From positions 61,317,627 through 61,381,626 of the forward strand of contig CP136061.1 of the NCBI GenBank assembly GCA_032622095.1: a stretch of DNA of 64,000 nucleotides, in the 5' to 3' direction. The notes under the pieces were generated by a model, which saw nothing but the letters and a program-made list of their open reading frames with translations, was not told where the DNA came from and searched no databases. Shown here piece after piece: positions 12,501 through 27,500 of this stretch. Both the position numbers and the translations under genes were made by a program. Every line of letters begins with the position of its first letter. Position 1 is the stretch's first letter. This DNA is from Siphonodentalium dalli (Eukaryota > Mollusca > Scaphopoda > Gadilida > Siphonodentaliidae).

Positions 12501-15500
12501 CTGTTCAAAAGTTAATTAAAAATGTTCCGTAATTCATTGTGTGTGATAGACGGCAGACAGCCCAGAATGAACCATCTTGGCCCAATTCTACTAGGTCCTC
12601 GATCAACCTATGAGGACGTGCTTAGCTATGACGTCACGGGAATGTGAATCGCGTGCTGAAATGTAAACAATGGAGTGATCAGGATAACATGAGCCTGTAA
12701 TAAGCCTTATTACTGGTTCGCGATTTTCAAGATGGCCAATGGTTCCATATGGTCCGATTACTAGCTTTTTATCCAACCCACCGGTAAAAGCCGGTAAAAG
12801 GTCAAAGTTGAGAAGTAGCATCCATTTGTAAACATTCGACAGCTGAGTGCGAGAATTTTTTATCAACATTTTAATGGCTTAATTTCATTTATTCTGAGTG
12901 CAACTACGTGTTTAAGAATTGTTTTGTGGCCATGTCATCTATAGAGTTAGGATCTGGTGACGATGCAGACATTCAGACGCCTATTTTGTCAATGAACTTC
13001 CCATAAGTTACTGATAAATAGCGAGTTCTTGCGTTAAAAAAATAACTCAAAAACATACGTGATACATCCAATCCATCTACCGTGTGAAACCTACATATTG
13101 TATGTATCCAGGGTGAGTGTTTAATTAGTTTTATGAAGTTCTCGCACCTGTGATTCGGTAACGACCTGTTGCCATTTTATTTTGGGAATTCCCAGACTGG
13201 AGTCATATGCTAAAAATATATGCTACTTGTTAACTTTGACCTCCGGAGACCAAATGGCGGATTCACCGCGAGTAAGTGATATCACTTATTCACTCAATGT
13301 TGTTGCGTATTCCAGAATGCAGGAACTTTATATAATGGACACATGCCATTCTGAGAATAGTTTATCATTTACTGCCTGGCGATAGTGTGTATGATTTTAA
13401 TCCCTAATAACGAAAACCCGGAGTGTTATATCTCTCGTTTAAAATTTGATTTTACGTGATATTTTTCAATAGTAAAATAATATTCAATAAAACCGTATAT
13501 CGCGGTGTTATTTTGGAAAAATCACGGTTTTTAAAAACGTCAATACCGCCCAACCCTAGTGCCCACTGTGCGGGACAGCATCACTAAATTCACCCTCTGT
13601 AAATAACAGAAACACTATTTGCAAGCTTAGTTGAAAGATTTGTGTGTAAACATAAACCAGGGGAACAAAAATTATGGTAGGAAAATTTTGTGACGGCCTG
13701 GTTTACAGTTATTCTATTCCAAGACTAATTCGGTTCTCTTCATGAATTCCACAGGTTACGATGACAATGTTAAATGCTTCTACTGCAATGGTGGACTGAG
13801 AAACTGGGAAGATGAGGATGTACCATGGATAGAACATGCCAGATGGTTCCCAAGATGTGCGTATGTCCAACAAGTCAAAGGAGCTTCCTATATTGAGGCT
13901 GTCAGAAGCGGGGAGAACCCGGTAGAAGAAGTGAGTGTTTCAACTAATCTGTAATCTTGGAATCCAATTACTTACAGTACTGCCTAAATAATCGACTCCT
14001 TAACCACAGTGAGAGCTTTCCGATGAATAGCAACAAGCCATATTTCTGACTAAATCCTGAAAAATTACCCATAATTCTGCTGTGGTTAAGGAGTCGATTA
14101 TTACTTGAAATTTCATGATTTAAGTGACTCTGCGGGTGATTTTGCTTTGCATCTCTTACAGTTATGGAATTTCTCCTGGGTAATTAATTCAATGTTCGTT
14201 GCAATATCGGCTCATAAAAGTCACAGAAAAGTATGCCATTTCGAGTTGGGACTTTCACAAGAATGAGAGAGAGGTGCGGGAGTTGCACCGAATGTTGGCA
14301 GCACCTGGAATCGCCAGCTGGTCACCCATCCAAGGACTAGCCGAGCTCAACATTGCTTAATTTCCATGATCACACAAAGCATCTAATGGCTGTAACCATG
14401 AGATCTAGACATCTCAACCAGAGAAATCATCGGCCTTCTATATTTGTGGAGTGTTTACTCTCCCTATTCATTTGAATGTTTATTCAAGCATGTAACCACT
14501 CGCAATATCCTTAGTGATATTATATGAGTTGTCCTCGAAAATGTTATTGGGAGGGCTTACCCATTTTGAGGTGTTTGGTACATAATTGTGTTTGAAGTTA
14601 TGTTTATGAAATTCTTTAATCTCATTACAGGGTGATCTTCCTCAGCCAGGTATGATACTTATCTCACATCCGAAGAATAAGCTCAACAGGCCAATAAATA
14701 AAATGACTGTGTTTTCAGGCAATTAGATCACAATTTGAGATGAGGGAGGTGGACTATTTTTATACCCCCCCCCCCACCATAATCAGTCTGTCCATCAGTC
14801 ACTCCGTCTGTAGATACAACATTGTCCGAGCTTTTATCCCTACATTTTTCGGTCATTGTTTTTAAAACTTGGCCCATATATTTAGTACCAAAGGAACCTG
14901 TGCACCTGCGATTATGAGGTCCATCTGACATTTGTGGAGGTATCCCCCTTTTTCACAACATGCAGAAGACTGGCTACCATGGGGGTATCCTGAGTCCCAT
15001 TGCGATAGCCCACCTCTAATTTAATTTTTTTCTCAATATCTGGAAAACATACTCCAGAAAAATACTAAAATTTATTTTCAAAAATTTCATTGTTGATACA
15101 TGTACCGGTATAAAATATTTCTAACAGAAAATATTGAGAAAAAACTGTTTGACAAGGCTCTTTCAGTGACTAGGGAAGTGCATGAGAACACAGATTTTTT
15201 ATTTATTTGGCCTTATTCCAAGAAAGAACTTGTACAAGTGTTCACACAAGTGTACCTCAACCTATTGTATTGCTGACTGCTTAACTTTTTTTTTTAACTC
15301 ACCTGAGACTACAGCTCACATCTCTCATCCGACCGTCACCAAACATATGGATCTTCGGGGTGACCTCTAGATGGGAGCCATAATTTGTTTTTCAAAATTC
15401 GTTAAAACAAATGGCCACCAGCAGCCATCTTGGATTTCAAATTTGAATCCATTACTGAAGCCCGCATTTAATGGAGAATTGTGTTGAAAACTTACAGGCA

Positions 15501-18500
15501 TGTTTTGGATCATCAAGATACATGTAGGAGCTATCGAATTTGAACGATTTTCGATGAAAAACATGGCTGCTGGCAGCCATCTTGTATTTTACTCTTTGCT
15601 TGACTAAATCGTGTGGCGCACCCTACAAACAATCCTCATCCAATCGTCACCAATCTTCATATGGATCTTTTGGGTGACCACTAGATGGGAGCCATTAATT
15701 TTTCCGTACATTGAAAAACATGGCCACCAACATTCATCTTGGATTTTCTCTTTGTATGACCAAATCCTTTGGCACACACTCTAGGCCACGTGCCTCATCC
15801 GATCATCACCATACTTCATAGGGATCTTCGGGTGACCTTTAGATGGGAGCCTTTGTTTTTTTTTCAGAAATGTTTTTAAAAACATCGCTTCCATCAGCCA
15901 TCTTGGATTTCAAATTGAATACATCGCCACTCCCTGCAGCCCGCATCTATTGGAGAATTATTTTGAAAATTTACAGGCATTTTTTGGATCACCTCTAGAT
16001 AGGATATATCAAATTTGAACGATTTTCGATGAAAAAATGGCCACTGGCAGCCATCTTGGATTTTACTATTTTCTTGACTAAATCCTTTGCCACACCCAAC
16101 AGATCACATCCGATCATCACCAAACTCCATATGGGTGACCACTAGATGGGAGCCATAAAATATTTCTGTATTTCATTGAAAAACATGGCCACCATTTAAA
16201 CCCAAATTTGCTATTTCTTTATTTACTATATTTGATTTGAGCCGAGGAACCCACCCTCAGAGTATTAGATTTTGATTAATTATTTTTATCCCCCTCAAAT
16301 ATTTGTCAGCCTTGCAATGTTTCTACCGGAAATATATACGGACATGTGTTGACGTCGTAACCAGAGTTTGTGAGGTCACACAAGGTCATTGTTCCCCGGG
16401 CTTTGGTAGGTTGGAAATGATATTCGGAACAAAATATGATGAAAGTTATCAACAGGAACAGAATTGACAATATCTTGTTGTACTGGCATGTGGATACAGA
16501 GGTATACTTATGCCCAATTCAGTAATCATGTGTTATTCACGAAAATAGGCAAGTTATAATACCATGTCGATCACATGTGAAAGAAAATATTTATTTACTT
16601 TGTATAATGTCACATGCTGGAGAGTTTCAGTTCTAACCAGGCATCACCTAATATGGAATTAGAAATATGGAAAATAAATTGTATTCAAAATTTGAAATCT
16701 AATAACTTTGTATGTTGAAAGGTGGGTTCCTCAACTCAAATCAAATATTTTCACCCCCAAGGCCGAACAAAATGGTAATTTACAATTGTTAAACCTTCCA
16801 TGACCGGAGCTAGCTTACTGAAATTTTGTGAAAACCATGTGCCAATGTATTCTCTTTTATATGTGAGTCTCCCATAATGAGCCTTGCATATATAAGTGAA
16901 TGCATTGGCCTAACAATATTTACCTTGACCTTGTAAGCCAGTGAATTCTCTTATATGTGCGAGGCTCCCTATGAGAGACTCACATATATATAAGAGAATA
17001 CACTGACACAGGATCTTTAATGCTGCACCAGCGGCCCAGCGCAGCTCCTGTCATGAAAGGGTTAAATCAGACATGACATCTTTATTTTGTTGAATGTTTG
17101 TTTACAGTTTTTCAAACCAGGAGCATTTCTGTTTTGTCACCTATAGTGGAGGAGTTTCTGAAGTCATCAATTGCTCAGGAAGCCTTTGAAATGGGCTTCG
17201 ATAATGATAGAGTCAGGAGAAGTGCAGAAAGAAAGATGGAAGCCTCAGGTTTGTTTCATAATAGATCATGTCCAGTGTTCACACTGCCATTAGCCAAATG
17301 CGAAAAATAAATAGAAATGGCTAAAATAACTTATCAAATGGCGAAATAAATGGCTAAAGTCATTTCCCCCCCCCCCCCCCGGCATACATAGACAGCGTAC
17401 ATAGAAGACAGTGCCATTGGTCTCACACCGTCTTTGACGCCGATCTAATTATTACGAATGTAGCTAATATAATTGCAGTTGCACAAAATACCTCACTGGG
17501 GTTTGAAGGCATGTGTGATTAAGTTGTTGTGTATACTTTGGGTGTCCATTTTTTATTATTCTCACCCATCAATACCATAGCTTGACGAAAATTAATTATG
17601 TGTGTACAAGGTGGCTATCGTTGGAGGGAAGTGTCCAATCTATTGTCGACAATTATCAAGGTTGTTGACTGTTTTACTAGAATGAATGTGCAAAATCCAG
17701 CCGGATCTACAATCAGTTGCATCGAATATATTTCTGTATGTTGCAAACTACATGCGCGATATCCTAAATGAATGCGCTATATTGTGCAAGTTATTTCAAT
17801 GTTGATTTTTCTGATATTGAACCATTTATAGTAACCGGAACAATATCAAAAATAAATTCTAAATTTGTGTTATTAAATGTTGATTACACCATGAGGAAAT
17901 AAAGTGGCTTAACTCTTTCACTGCCGATCGCGACTACAGTCGAATTACCCATACACTGCCGATAGCGACTTGAGACAAAATCGGGTACATGCTGCCAGCA
18001 GGACGGGTACATGTGGTGTAAATATGGCCGTCCAGTGAATATGACGCATATGAGTTCCAGTGATGGGCACATACATGACATTTTTATAAGTTCCAGACTA
18101 TATAACACCAGGAAATGTGTGAGATAGTACAGATAAGAGGCAGTCTCTGTATATAGGACTGTATAACGCCAATCCGTTATATAAGGGCACTTGGTGATGT
18201 CATGGTCACGTGGTCTTTTCATAGGTCACATGTGTATCACTATCTATCACATTTTTACCAATAATATAAAATGGAAACTCTAATACAGCAGCAACCTACC
18301 CAATATAATATGTTCATCAAATGGTTATAACACAATGAAGTCGGAAAATACCCAAAACATACGGCCATACTGGTGTTATATGTAGATCCAAGATGGCCAC
18401 CAAGGTCACGTGACCAATGTGAGGTGGCCAATGTGGCTCCAACATATCAATATGTTTATATGGTCCAACAACATAAGTCAGACATTTACGATATATTGAA

Positions 18501-21500
18501 ATGTTAATGCATGGTATATGTGACCACTCACGCATAATTTCATGGTAATCACCACGATCACGTGACCTGTTCAAATATGGGTATATATAGCACATTTTGT
18601 ACGAGAATGGGTCCCTCCCTGAAAGATGATAACTAACTATTTCTGGCAATTTTCTGCTTCAATAGCACACATATATACCCATATACGCATGAATAGACAT
18701 CAAACAGAGCCATTAGTGTGTAAACCAAGATGGCCACCAAGGTCACGTGACCTCTATGGTGGTGGCGTGAGTGTCTATGAAGTTTCAACACATTATTCCA
18801 AGCGATACTTGAGATACCCTATGTTACTTATATACACCCATAATGTTTGTATACATGTATTGCATGCTTGGCAGTGGGGAATCTGTCTGTGGTGATGAGT
18901 GGCAGTGAAAGAGTTATAATGTTTCCTTTCGGCTAAACAAAATCTGGAAATGGCTAAAAATTTTGGCTACAAAATACGTAAATAATTCATGTCATTGTGC
19001 AGTCAGGAGTAGTGTAATCGAGCTCAACTGCAAGTTGTTGGCTATAGAAACAGCCGATTACTATCGATTAACAGGAAGTTTTTTCGGATGCTGACTGTTC
19101 CGGATAACCACATGGAACCTACCCTTGGATTTGATGCTCCAGAGAAGGAGATCTTATTTCCTACAGACCCACATATAAATAAATGGTCTGATTACCTGTT
19201 GTAGACTTTCTATTTCCTGAAGGATTTCCATGTCAGTACCACCACTCACTATTAGTAACTGCAGGCCTTTATATTTCCCAAAATTCGAGATAGTAATGCT
19301 GTGCCCGAAGTAAATTGAAATGTGCCCAAAATAAACATGAGAATGGATTTTTGCCATTTCATATACAGTAATGCCCTAAATAATCGACTCCTTAACCACA
19401 GCAGAATTATGGGTAATATTTCAGGATTTAGTCGGAATATAGAGCTTTCCAATGAATGGCATCAAACCATATTTCCAGTACTGAAAAACACTGAAATGTA
19501 GAATTTCATATCAATGAAAAATAATCCTGGAAACAGTGATTCTAAGAAATTGAAAGCAACAATGTCGAGTTCCTAAACTAAATTTTGGAATTTTATTTTA
19601 CTACCAGGCTGTACTATTGCTTGCGCTGATGTGCCCAAATTACACTAAACTAAAGGCCTGAGCTGTATTATAAAAGTGTCCAATCTTAGCAATTTGAGGG
19701 AAGCTTGTGCCCTTCCAGATTTGACGAGACTGTGATAGACTTTGGATGACTCCTGAGTGTATGTTTACAGACTGGGGCTCACATGCCATAGAAAGTTCTG
19801 TAAAATCCAGGACTGGCCATGATTTTCTATCACAGAACTGTGTCGGTGATGGATGCAGTTACGATAAGCTGAATTGCTGATAAGTTTCAAAATTATTCTT
19901 CTTCATTGCAGGTGTTGTTTTCACTAATGTGCAAGAACTAATAGAAGCAGTTTTGAGCTCTGATGACAGCGCTATGAGGGGCTTCGGTGTCAATTTCCAG
20001 ATTAGTGGAAAATCTGAAGAATCAGAATCAGCAAATTTTGAAAGTGGTATGTTCACCTTACTAGTATGTCATTGCTTATTAGATGATCAGATAACAGTTA
20101 CATAGATTAACCCTTTACCCAACAGAAAGGCCCTGTGCCAATGCATTCTCTTATATATGCGAGTCGACCATAGGTCGCCTCGCATATATAAGAGAATGCA
20201 TTGGCTTAACACATTAAAAATTATAAAATTGTTAAAGAATGTAAGAAAAAATTGTAAAAAGTGTTAAAAAAAGATTTTTTTTAGGCCAATGCATTCTCTT
20301 ATATATGCGAGGCGACCTATGGTCGACTCGCATATATAAGAGAATGCATTGGCACAGGGTATAACTGTAACCATCACAATGTGGTCAATGAGCCGGTTCC
20401 AATGATACCCATATTTGTATGGTTCTATTGAGACAGACCGAAGATATTTTAGGCTGTTGAAGCTTTATTTGGCCGGTTTTGGCCGGTTTGTTGGGTAAAG
20501 GGTTAAACCTAATTGAGAGGTTGTTAATTAGGAATACTGAAGACTATTACACGTACTTATAAATTTCCTGAGACTTTAGTAATAAACTATTATTAAAACT
20601 TTTTATGTATTTTACGATTTTATGTATCATACATATAATGCTGATGTCCGGATCAACCATCCGTCGATTGTTCATCCATAGAAATTGCTATCTGACGCAA
20701 TAACTTAAGTATATTTTATCTGATCGTGTTCATATTTTATGTGCAGGTTTATGATGACACACCACTCACCTGTATAGTTTTTGGTATCGATCGGTTGATC
20801 GGTTTAGAAATTATTAACACTTTGCATCCACACATGGGCATGTGCTATCCGATGTGATAACCCATCAGTCCAGGCACATTAGGTTTCACTAGGGAAAAAA
20901 ATCGGGGAAAGCTGATTTTTTCAGGAATCAATAAGAACATTTTTATGAACAACATGGCAAAAGTGCCCTGAAATCCGAGTTGAGCTTTTTGAGATATCTT
21001 GATTTTTCGGAGTGGTTCAAATTCTGCAGCATTTCCATTAAGCGATAATTATGCGAATGCAGTCATGTGTAGATCAATTAATTCCAAATTCATAATACAT
21101 TGAGGTATATACAAACAATGCTTAGTCATGAACCATATAAGTAGAATGTATGTCCCAAAATGGCCAAAATAGAATGAAAATTACATTTTATGCAAAATTG
21201 AATAGCTAATCCCATAAGAGTGACAACACATTCGAAATATGTGAGGAAGAAAGATTGCAGAGTATAAGAGAAACATTTTATTGGGGGATGTACGAATTAT
21301 CTCTTTTATATCTTGCAAGAGATATAGCGAAAAGCAAGGTCTCATACAATGGTTAAATCTGGACTTTTTGGGCGCAAAGAAACGGAAGAATAAGGCTATT
21401 TTTTCAGCACTATTTATCTTGAATCGTGTGATATATGTGTACACTAAACTATAAAATGAAATTTAATAGCGACGAATTGAGTCTGTGATCAGTCCTAGAA

Positions 21501-24500
21501 GCCGAAATATATGTGCTCATATCAGTATCACGAATGTGTCCAGTCATCGTTTCTTTTGATAATATACACCATCAAAACTTTCAAAATGCACTGCTATAGA
21601 GCAGTATGAGAGATATTCATAGAGTAATGAGTGAAATGTGTAGATTATATTCTCTGTGTCTTAAAATATTAGTCATAGTTGCCTAAGATCAAGTAATAAA
21701 ACATAAATATTTCACTGTTATCACCAGAATGCATGGTGGTATACTATGAACGCAACTTATCAAAACACAAAGGAGTACCATATGCTATCTTCAAAATCTA
21801 AACTTGACCAAAATTGCCTACATACTTTGTGACAGAGACTGTCTTTATACCTGGAAATCATATTTGGTCATATTCGCCAAGGTCACATATACTTGAAGGG
21901 TACTATGTTTTCTGCAACTGCATTACCGTGTGTATCCCTTCTCTCTAATGTTACACATATCTGCTGGACTCACAACCATACATATAAGCAACGTTGAGTC
22001 AATGGTCAATGCTGAAATAACAGCTTTAATGCTGATCACCTGCTATTTTGCACAAGTTCATGGGTGGTTTCGGTAATATATTTTCAAACAAAAAAATACG
22101 GAAAACTAATATTGTACATTACGTAATAGCATATTCCAATTGAAAGTTGCCGACTGAAGTAATTTGAACAAATTGTCCAATAAGTCACCGGTTTGGAATC
22201 AGCATGATAATTAGTCTTATAAAAAAGGTACGATGTACTGTCTATTTGATCTGGTGGGATGGAGTGCTAATCTTTTGAAGAGATGGCAGTTTCTTTGCAA
22301 TATAATAAGCATTGCAACATACGTGTATGGTTTATTATCACGGACAGTGCTGAAAAATCCAGAAATGTTACTACTATTTATGCCGCAAGGATATGCATTT
22401 AAGTTTCTGCGTTACATTCAATAATTTATCATCACGCCGAATGAAACTACCATACACTGTGTGGCAAAACATTACTTCATGTGTTGCATGCCCAAAATTA
22501 TTATTTTTGGGCCCGACTGTAAACGGAAAACCCGAACTTTTAAAGACGTAAATCATTGGGTTTGACTTGCATTGCAATGACCTATAATTCCTCCAGATGG
22601 ATATGTTTTAATGATCTGTGTACCTTTAAAGATATTTAGTAACAGACTTATATATTACTAATACGTATTTTACCTACTAGGTGGTCATCCAATATGTTGC
22701 TTTCGTCTTGGCTTGGCTTGGTGGTTGCGGCCATTTTGTATTATTCTGATCGTGTCACTAGATTTGCTCTCGTACTCACATTTCACATAAACTGGGTATA
22801 ATTGCGTAATGCATATGACTAGATTAGACAAAATAGAAGAGCAAAATATGACCAGTTTGTTGACAACCAATTCTGGGGGTAGGGTTATGTTTTTAGAAGT
22901 TTTGACCACTTATGATATGCGGACTCGTTAATTCTGGAGTGGTGTCTGTACAGTTTTTTAAATAGATAGCTTGCGTCTATGTTTTGAGAAGCCCGAGAAA
23001 TCTGACATCGAATACAATAGTTTGCCTTCAAAAATGCTAAATTTGATGTTAATCAAATTATAGTTTTATGAAGAATAAAACCTATTCAACCCAGACACAT
23101 TGGATTCTCTTTCCTAACGTACCTAAACTCGCCCAATCTAAAAACTTCTAGACTGCGCATGCGCAGTATACGAAGCTACGTCACCAATTATCGTGACTCA
23201 ATACATCAGTCTATATCGGCGTTGAAACGCCTTAACAATGGTTCTACTGAACCACCCAACAAACCCCAAAAAGTGGGGAGGCTGGGTGGGTTCATGTCTG
23301 GGTTGAATAGGTTTTATTCTTCATAAAACTATAATTTGATTAACATCAAATTTAGCATTTTTATTTCATAAAAACCTATTCAACCCAGACACATTGGATT
23401 AATTCAGACTCCAAAGCAATATAATATGGAGGTGGGAAAAATATCCAAAGTGAATAAATAATTTACTCACACAATTGGAAACATCTGTATGGTATCTCTG
23501 AACCTTGATCGTTCTCTAACAGTCTATATACACATGTACCATAACACCTATCACATCATACATTGACGGTCATTTTAAGAATGTGGCAACTCGCCGAAAA
23601 GAAGATTATCCATGAAGATTCCATCTTAAAACTCATGATACTCATTTATCCCATATATACACAATTCCTCCACCAATAACAGTATGAAATTTATTCAGCT
23701 GCTGGAGAGAACTCTCACTTCCTGCGGCTTCAAATAAAATTTTGCAAAGGTCGAATCCCTCGACCAATCAGCAGCGTCCATAACATGCTGCAGAGAAGCA
23801 CCTTTGAAAATTGCCCACGATGGACCAACACTCCGAGTAGAATGTCCTTTTACTGCAAGTGGATCCTTATTGTTCAGTTCGTAGCAAAATTGAATACACT
23901 GTACCAACCATCGAGAAATAGTTTGACTGGAAACTGTCTTATGTGGTGCAATAAAGGATAGAAAAACAGTTTGACTCTTTGGATCATTAACATTTCGATG
24001 ATGCTTTGTAGCTTTAAGATAATACTTAATAGCACGACGGGGATCTAAATACTTGCAAGCGTTATATCTCGGAATGAACACATGCTGTGAATGATGGGAA
24101 GGTCGATCCTGTTTTGATAATCCTGGTCTAACAAAAGTAACACCTCGTTCCTGTATAGACATCAATCCACCATCAATCCTTAATGATTGCAAGTCACTGC
24201 AACGGCGAAAAGAAGTGATCGCCATCAAGAAACAGGTCTTCCATGTGACAATTTTCCAAGAAGCTTCTCTGAGTGGTTCAAACGGTGCACCTTTCAGCGT
24301 CTCTAAAATAAATGGTAGATCCCAGTTAGGTAAAAGAGACGTGGTAGGTGGTCTCTCATTAAAGACCCCTTTTAACATTCTGATAACATAAGGGTGTTGC
24401 CCTACTGCATGTCCATCAATAGGAGGAATCACTGAGGAAAGCATAGATCGGTAACCTGCAATAGTTGAGTATTTCAATCCTTTTTGAAACAGATATGATA

Positions 24501-27500
24501 AGAAATTTGTGCAATCCATTAACGAGGTGTTAACGGGATTAATTTGTTGTTCATCACACCAACTATGGAATTGTTTGAATTTGCTATTGTAATCTCGTTG
24601 AGTGCCTTTCCGCCAGGATGCCATGAGTAATGCTCTAGCCCCTAGCGAAATGCCTCTTGTTGATAACTGTTGGTCGATAGCAACCATGCAGTTAGATGTA
24701 AATTCTGCGGTTGGGGCAGCCAAAGTTTCTGATTCCCTTGGGATAGTAAGGTTGGAAGATCTGGTAACCGACATGGTGTTGCACTCAAATATTGAAGTAA
24801 CTGGGGAAACCAAAACTGACGAGGCCAGCATGGTGCAATTAGAAGAATTGTTCAATTGGTCCTACGTATTTGTTGTAATACTCTGGGAAGTAGTGGTATT
24901 GGTGGAAAGGCGTAAGCATAAAGAGTCTGCCACTGAAACGACAGTGCATCGACCTTCCATGCATGTGGGTGTCTCTTCCATGAACAAAATCGGGTTATTT
25001 GTCTGTTCTGAAAGGTTGCAAAGAGATCTATCTCTGGGGTCCCCCAGATTTGGAATAATCTCTGAACGATGTTGCGATCGAGTTCCCATTCGTGTACCAA
25101 TAACCGATTCCGACTCAGATAATCCGCAAATCGATTTGTCTCTCCTTTCAAATGAAGTGCTTGAATTTCGCATTGGCGATTCAACACTAGTTCCCATAGA
25201 TTTTTGGTCAACCGATAAAGTGTTGCTGATTTTGTCCCCCCCTTGTTTGTTGATATATTGGACAACAGCTGAGTTGTCCGATCGTATCAACAATGTTTTG
25301 TTTACTAGAAATTGTAGAAAGTGGGATACCATGTTTATAACGGCTTGCATCTCCAAGACATTGATATGTTGTAACTTGTCCAGAGGTCACCATGGACCCT
25401 GGATTGCTAAATTGCCCATGTAACCTCCCCATCCCCAGGACAGACTGGCATCTGTGTAAATAGTCACATCTGGTGTAGGCAGATGAAGAAATTGACCTTT
25501 CAGAATGTTCTGATCCCGTAACCACCATGATATTATTGGTTTGAGGGACGGTGTAATTGGTATCAGATGATCCATTGACATTCGCCTAGAGACCAATGTT
25601 CCTTTAAATGAAACTGGAATGGCCTCATATGTAATCGAGCATGGGGAATTATCTCCAAGGTTGAAGCAGCTATTCCTAAAAACTGTAGGTAATGTCGAGC
25701 TGTTGCTCTCGTAGAGGTTAAAGTTTTCACTGCACGTTGTAGTGTTTGAACTCGATCCTTGGATGGGAAGATCTTCCCCAGACAAGTATTGAATTGAACA
25801 CCCAGGTACACAAACTTTTGTGATGGTGTTAGACAAGATTTCTTGCTGTTTATCATGAAACCTAGTTGTGCAAGAATTTTGAGAGCCTGATACTGTTGAG
25901 CCACCAATTGGGATTTGGACTGATTTAGGAAAATCCAATCGTCTAAAAACGCTGCAAGGTGTAGACCTTGTTGTCTGAGAAAGGACACAACCACTGTTAC
26001 CACCTTGGTGAATACTCGAGGACTCGATGTCATTCCGAAACAAACGACTTTGAACTGCCACACCTGACCTCGATATCAGAAGGGTAGATATTTGCGATGC
26101 GGTTTGAATACCGGAATATGGAAATAAGCGTCTGAAAAATTGATTGTGAAACTGTAATCGTTTTGTTGAACTAAACTGATTACTTTTGACAGAGTTTCCA
26201 TTTTGAAATGTTGTTTCTTGAGAAACTGATTTAATCGTTTCAGATTTATTACAGGTCTCATTTGTCCTGTTTTCTTTCGAACCAGGAAAAGATTGCTGTT
26301 AAAACCAGTTGCAAGATCCCGCTTTGGAACTGGTTCTATCGCATGTTTGCGATACAACTCTGTTATCTCTTTTTGCATCAAAGTCTGATGTTTGTTTGGG
26401 ACTCTGGTGTCTTTGATTCAAGAGAAGGGAGGTTTTTGAACAAATTCCAACTTGTATCCCAATTGAATGGTACTTTGTACCCATTGATCGTACGTAATTT
26501 TTTTCCAATTTGTCAATAAATGACATAACCTGGGACAGTTTGTTGGAATAAGATGTGTTAAAAGATCTATACTTACATAGTCAAAATTGATGTGTTTGTC
26601 CTCTGCCTGGTTGAAATCTAGGCTGTGATCCTTGTCGGTCACAAAAATTTTGTCGAGGAGCACAATCTGTTGAGACAATTTTGGGGATCCGAAATGTCTG
26701 AACTTGACTATCACTAGCTCGAGTTGCTGATGCCGAAATAGTCCTTGACCTGTCTTGACCTGCATCAGGTCGTCTCTTCGGATCCTGTCGGTTAGGAGAA
26801 TTAGCTTTTCTCTTCCGTCTAACTTCAGGAACCAGATCGTCAATTTGTTGACTTTTTTCTTTCCTGTTCTTAAGGAAGGGTTCAAGTCCTTGACCCATAA
26901 CACCATCAGAGGAGAGTGGCAAATCAGACAAACGATGATGATCATCCACTTCCCAAAGTCCAGAGTCTGACAGTGTAGCAGCCCGTCTAACAATATGATG
27001 GAATGCACCAGCTCTTCCTATCTGATCCAAGGCCTTGTTTGACATGACAAATATGTCTTTAACTTGCTTGGAAAGATCATCTCGTTCGACACCATCCGAG
27101 ATATCCTGCAATAATTTGCCCAAGGCCTGCTGGATGTATAATTGAACAACAATGCCCATTCTTGCACTTTGCTGGCCCTTGTATGCATGTCGCTCAAGGA
27201 TTTTGCTTGGGTTAGAAAATATACTCGCTTTGAATCTGCCAAAATCTGCCTTGGGTCCGTATTTCTTGATGAGAACTCCCTCAATCAACGAATCAATTGT
27301 TGGCACTTGTAAACACGTTTTGGTGTCTTTATCATTCGGAAATAGATCAAGCAGATCTTCTGAAAATGCGGACAAGGAAACGGGCGAATCAGTTCTATAA
27401 TTAGACTCCAACACAGATCTCTGCACCTTATCAATTGCGAGACCTTTCTGAATATTCATTGGTTTTAATGTTACTGCTTCTTCACCAAATAGATCAGTGA

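Larger units (their letters stand above)
20107..20506. mobile_element. TTAA-flanked MITE, family A, with paired hairpins (copy 1)
   Basis: TTAA at both ends; termini CCCTTTACCCAACA and TGTTGGGTAAAGGG. One flank holds repeats of GGCCGGTTTT. Two 69-base palindromes (20137-20205 and 20285-20353) lie in opposite orientation around an AT-rich spacer, enclosed by CCCTGTGCCA and TGGCACAGGG. The same element in flipped orientation is at 52354-52743. Confidence 0.8.

Noticed and set aside
12603-12869. 88-codon minus-strand frame inside the hAT-like element as a transposase
   Set aside because: No hAT dimerisation or DDE motif; the length is within chance.
24602-25423. 273-codon plus-strand frame opposite the DIRS RT-RNase H and recombinase
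   Set aside because: No domain; the opposite strand encodes RNase H and recombinase motifs, so this is a shadow.
25387-26061. Upstream half of the 25387-26061 minus-strand frame as a separate protein
   Set aside because: Only its last third (RNase H core) is real; the first two-thirds overlap the RT active-site frame and read as Ser/Thr-rich noise.
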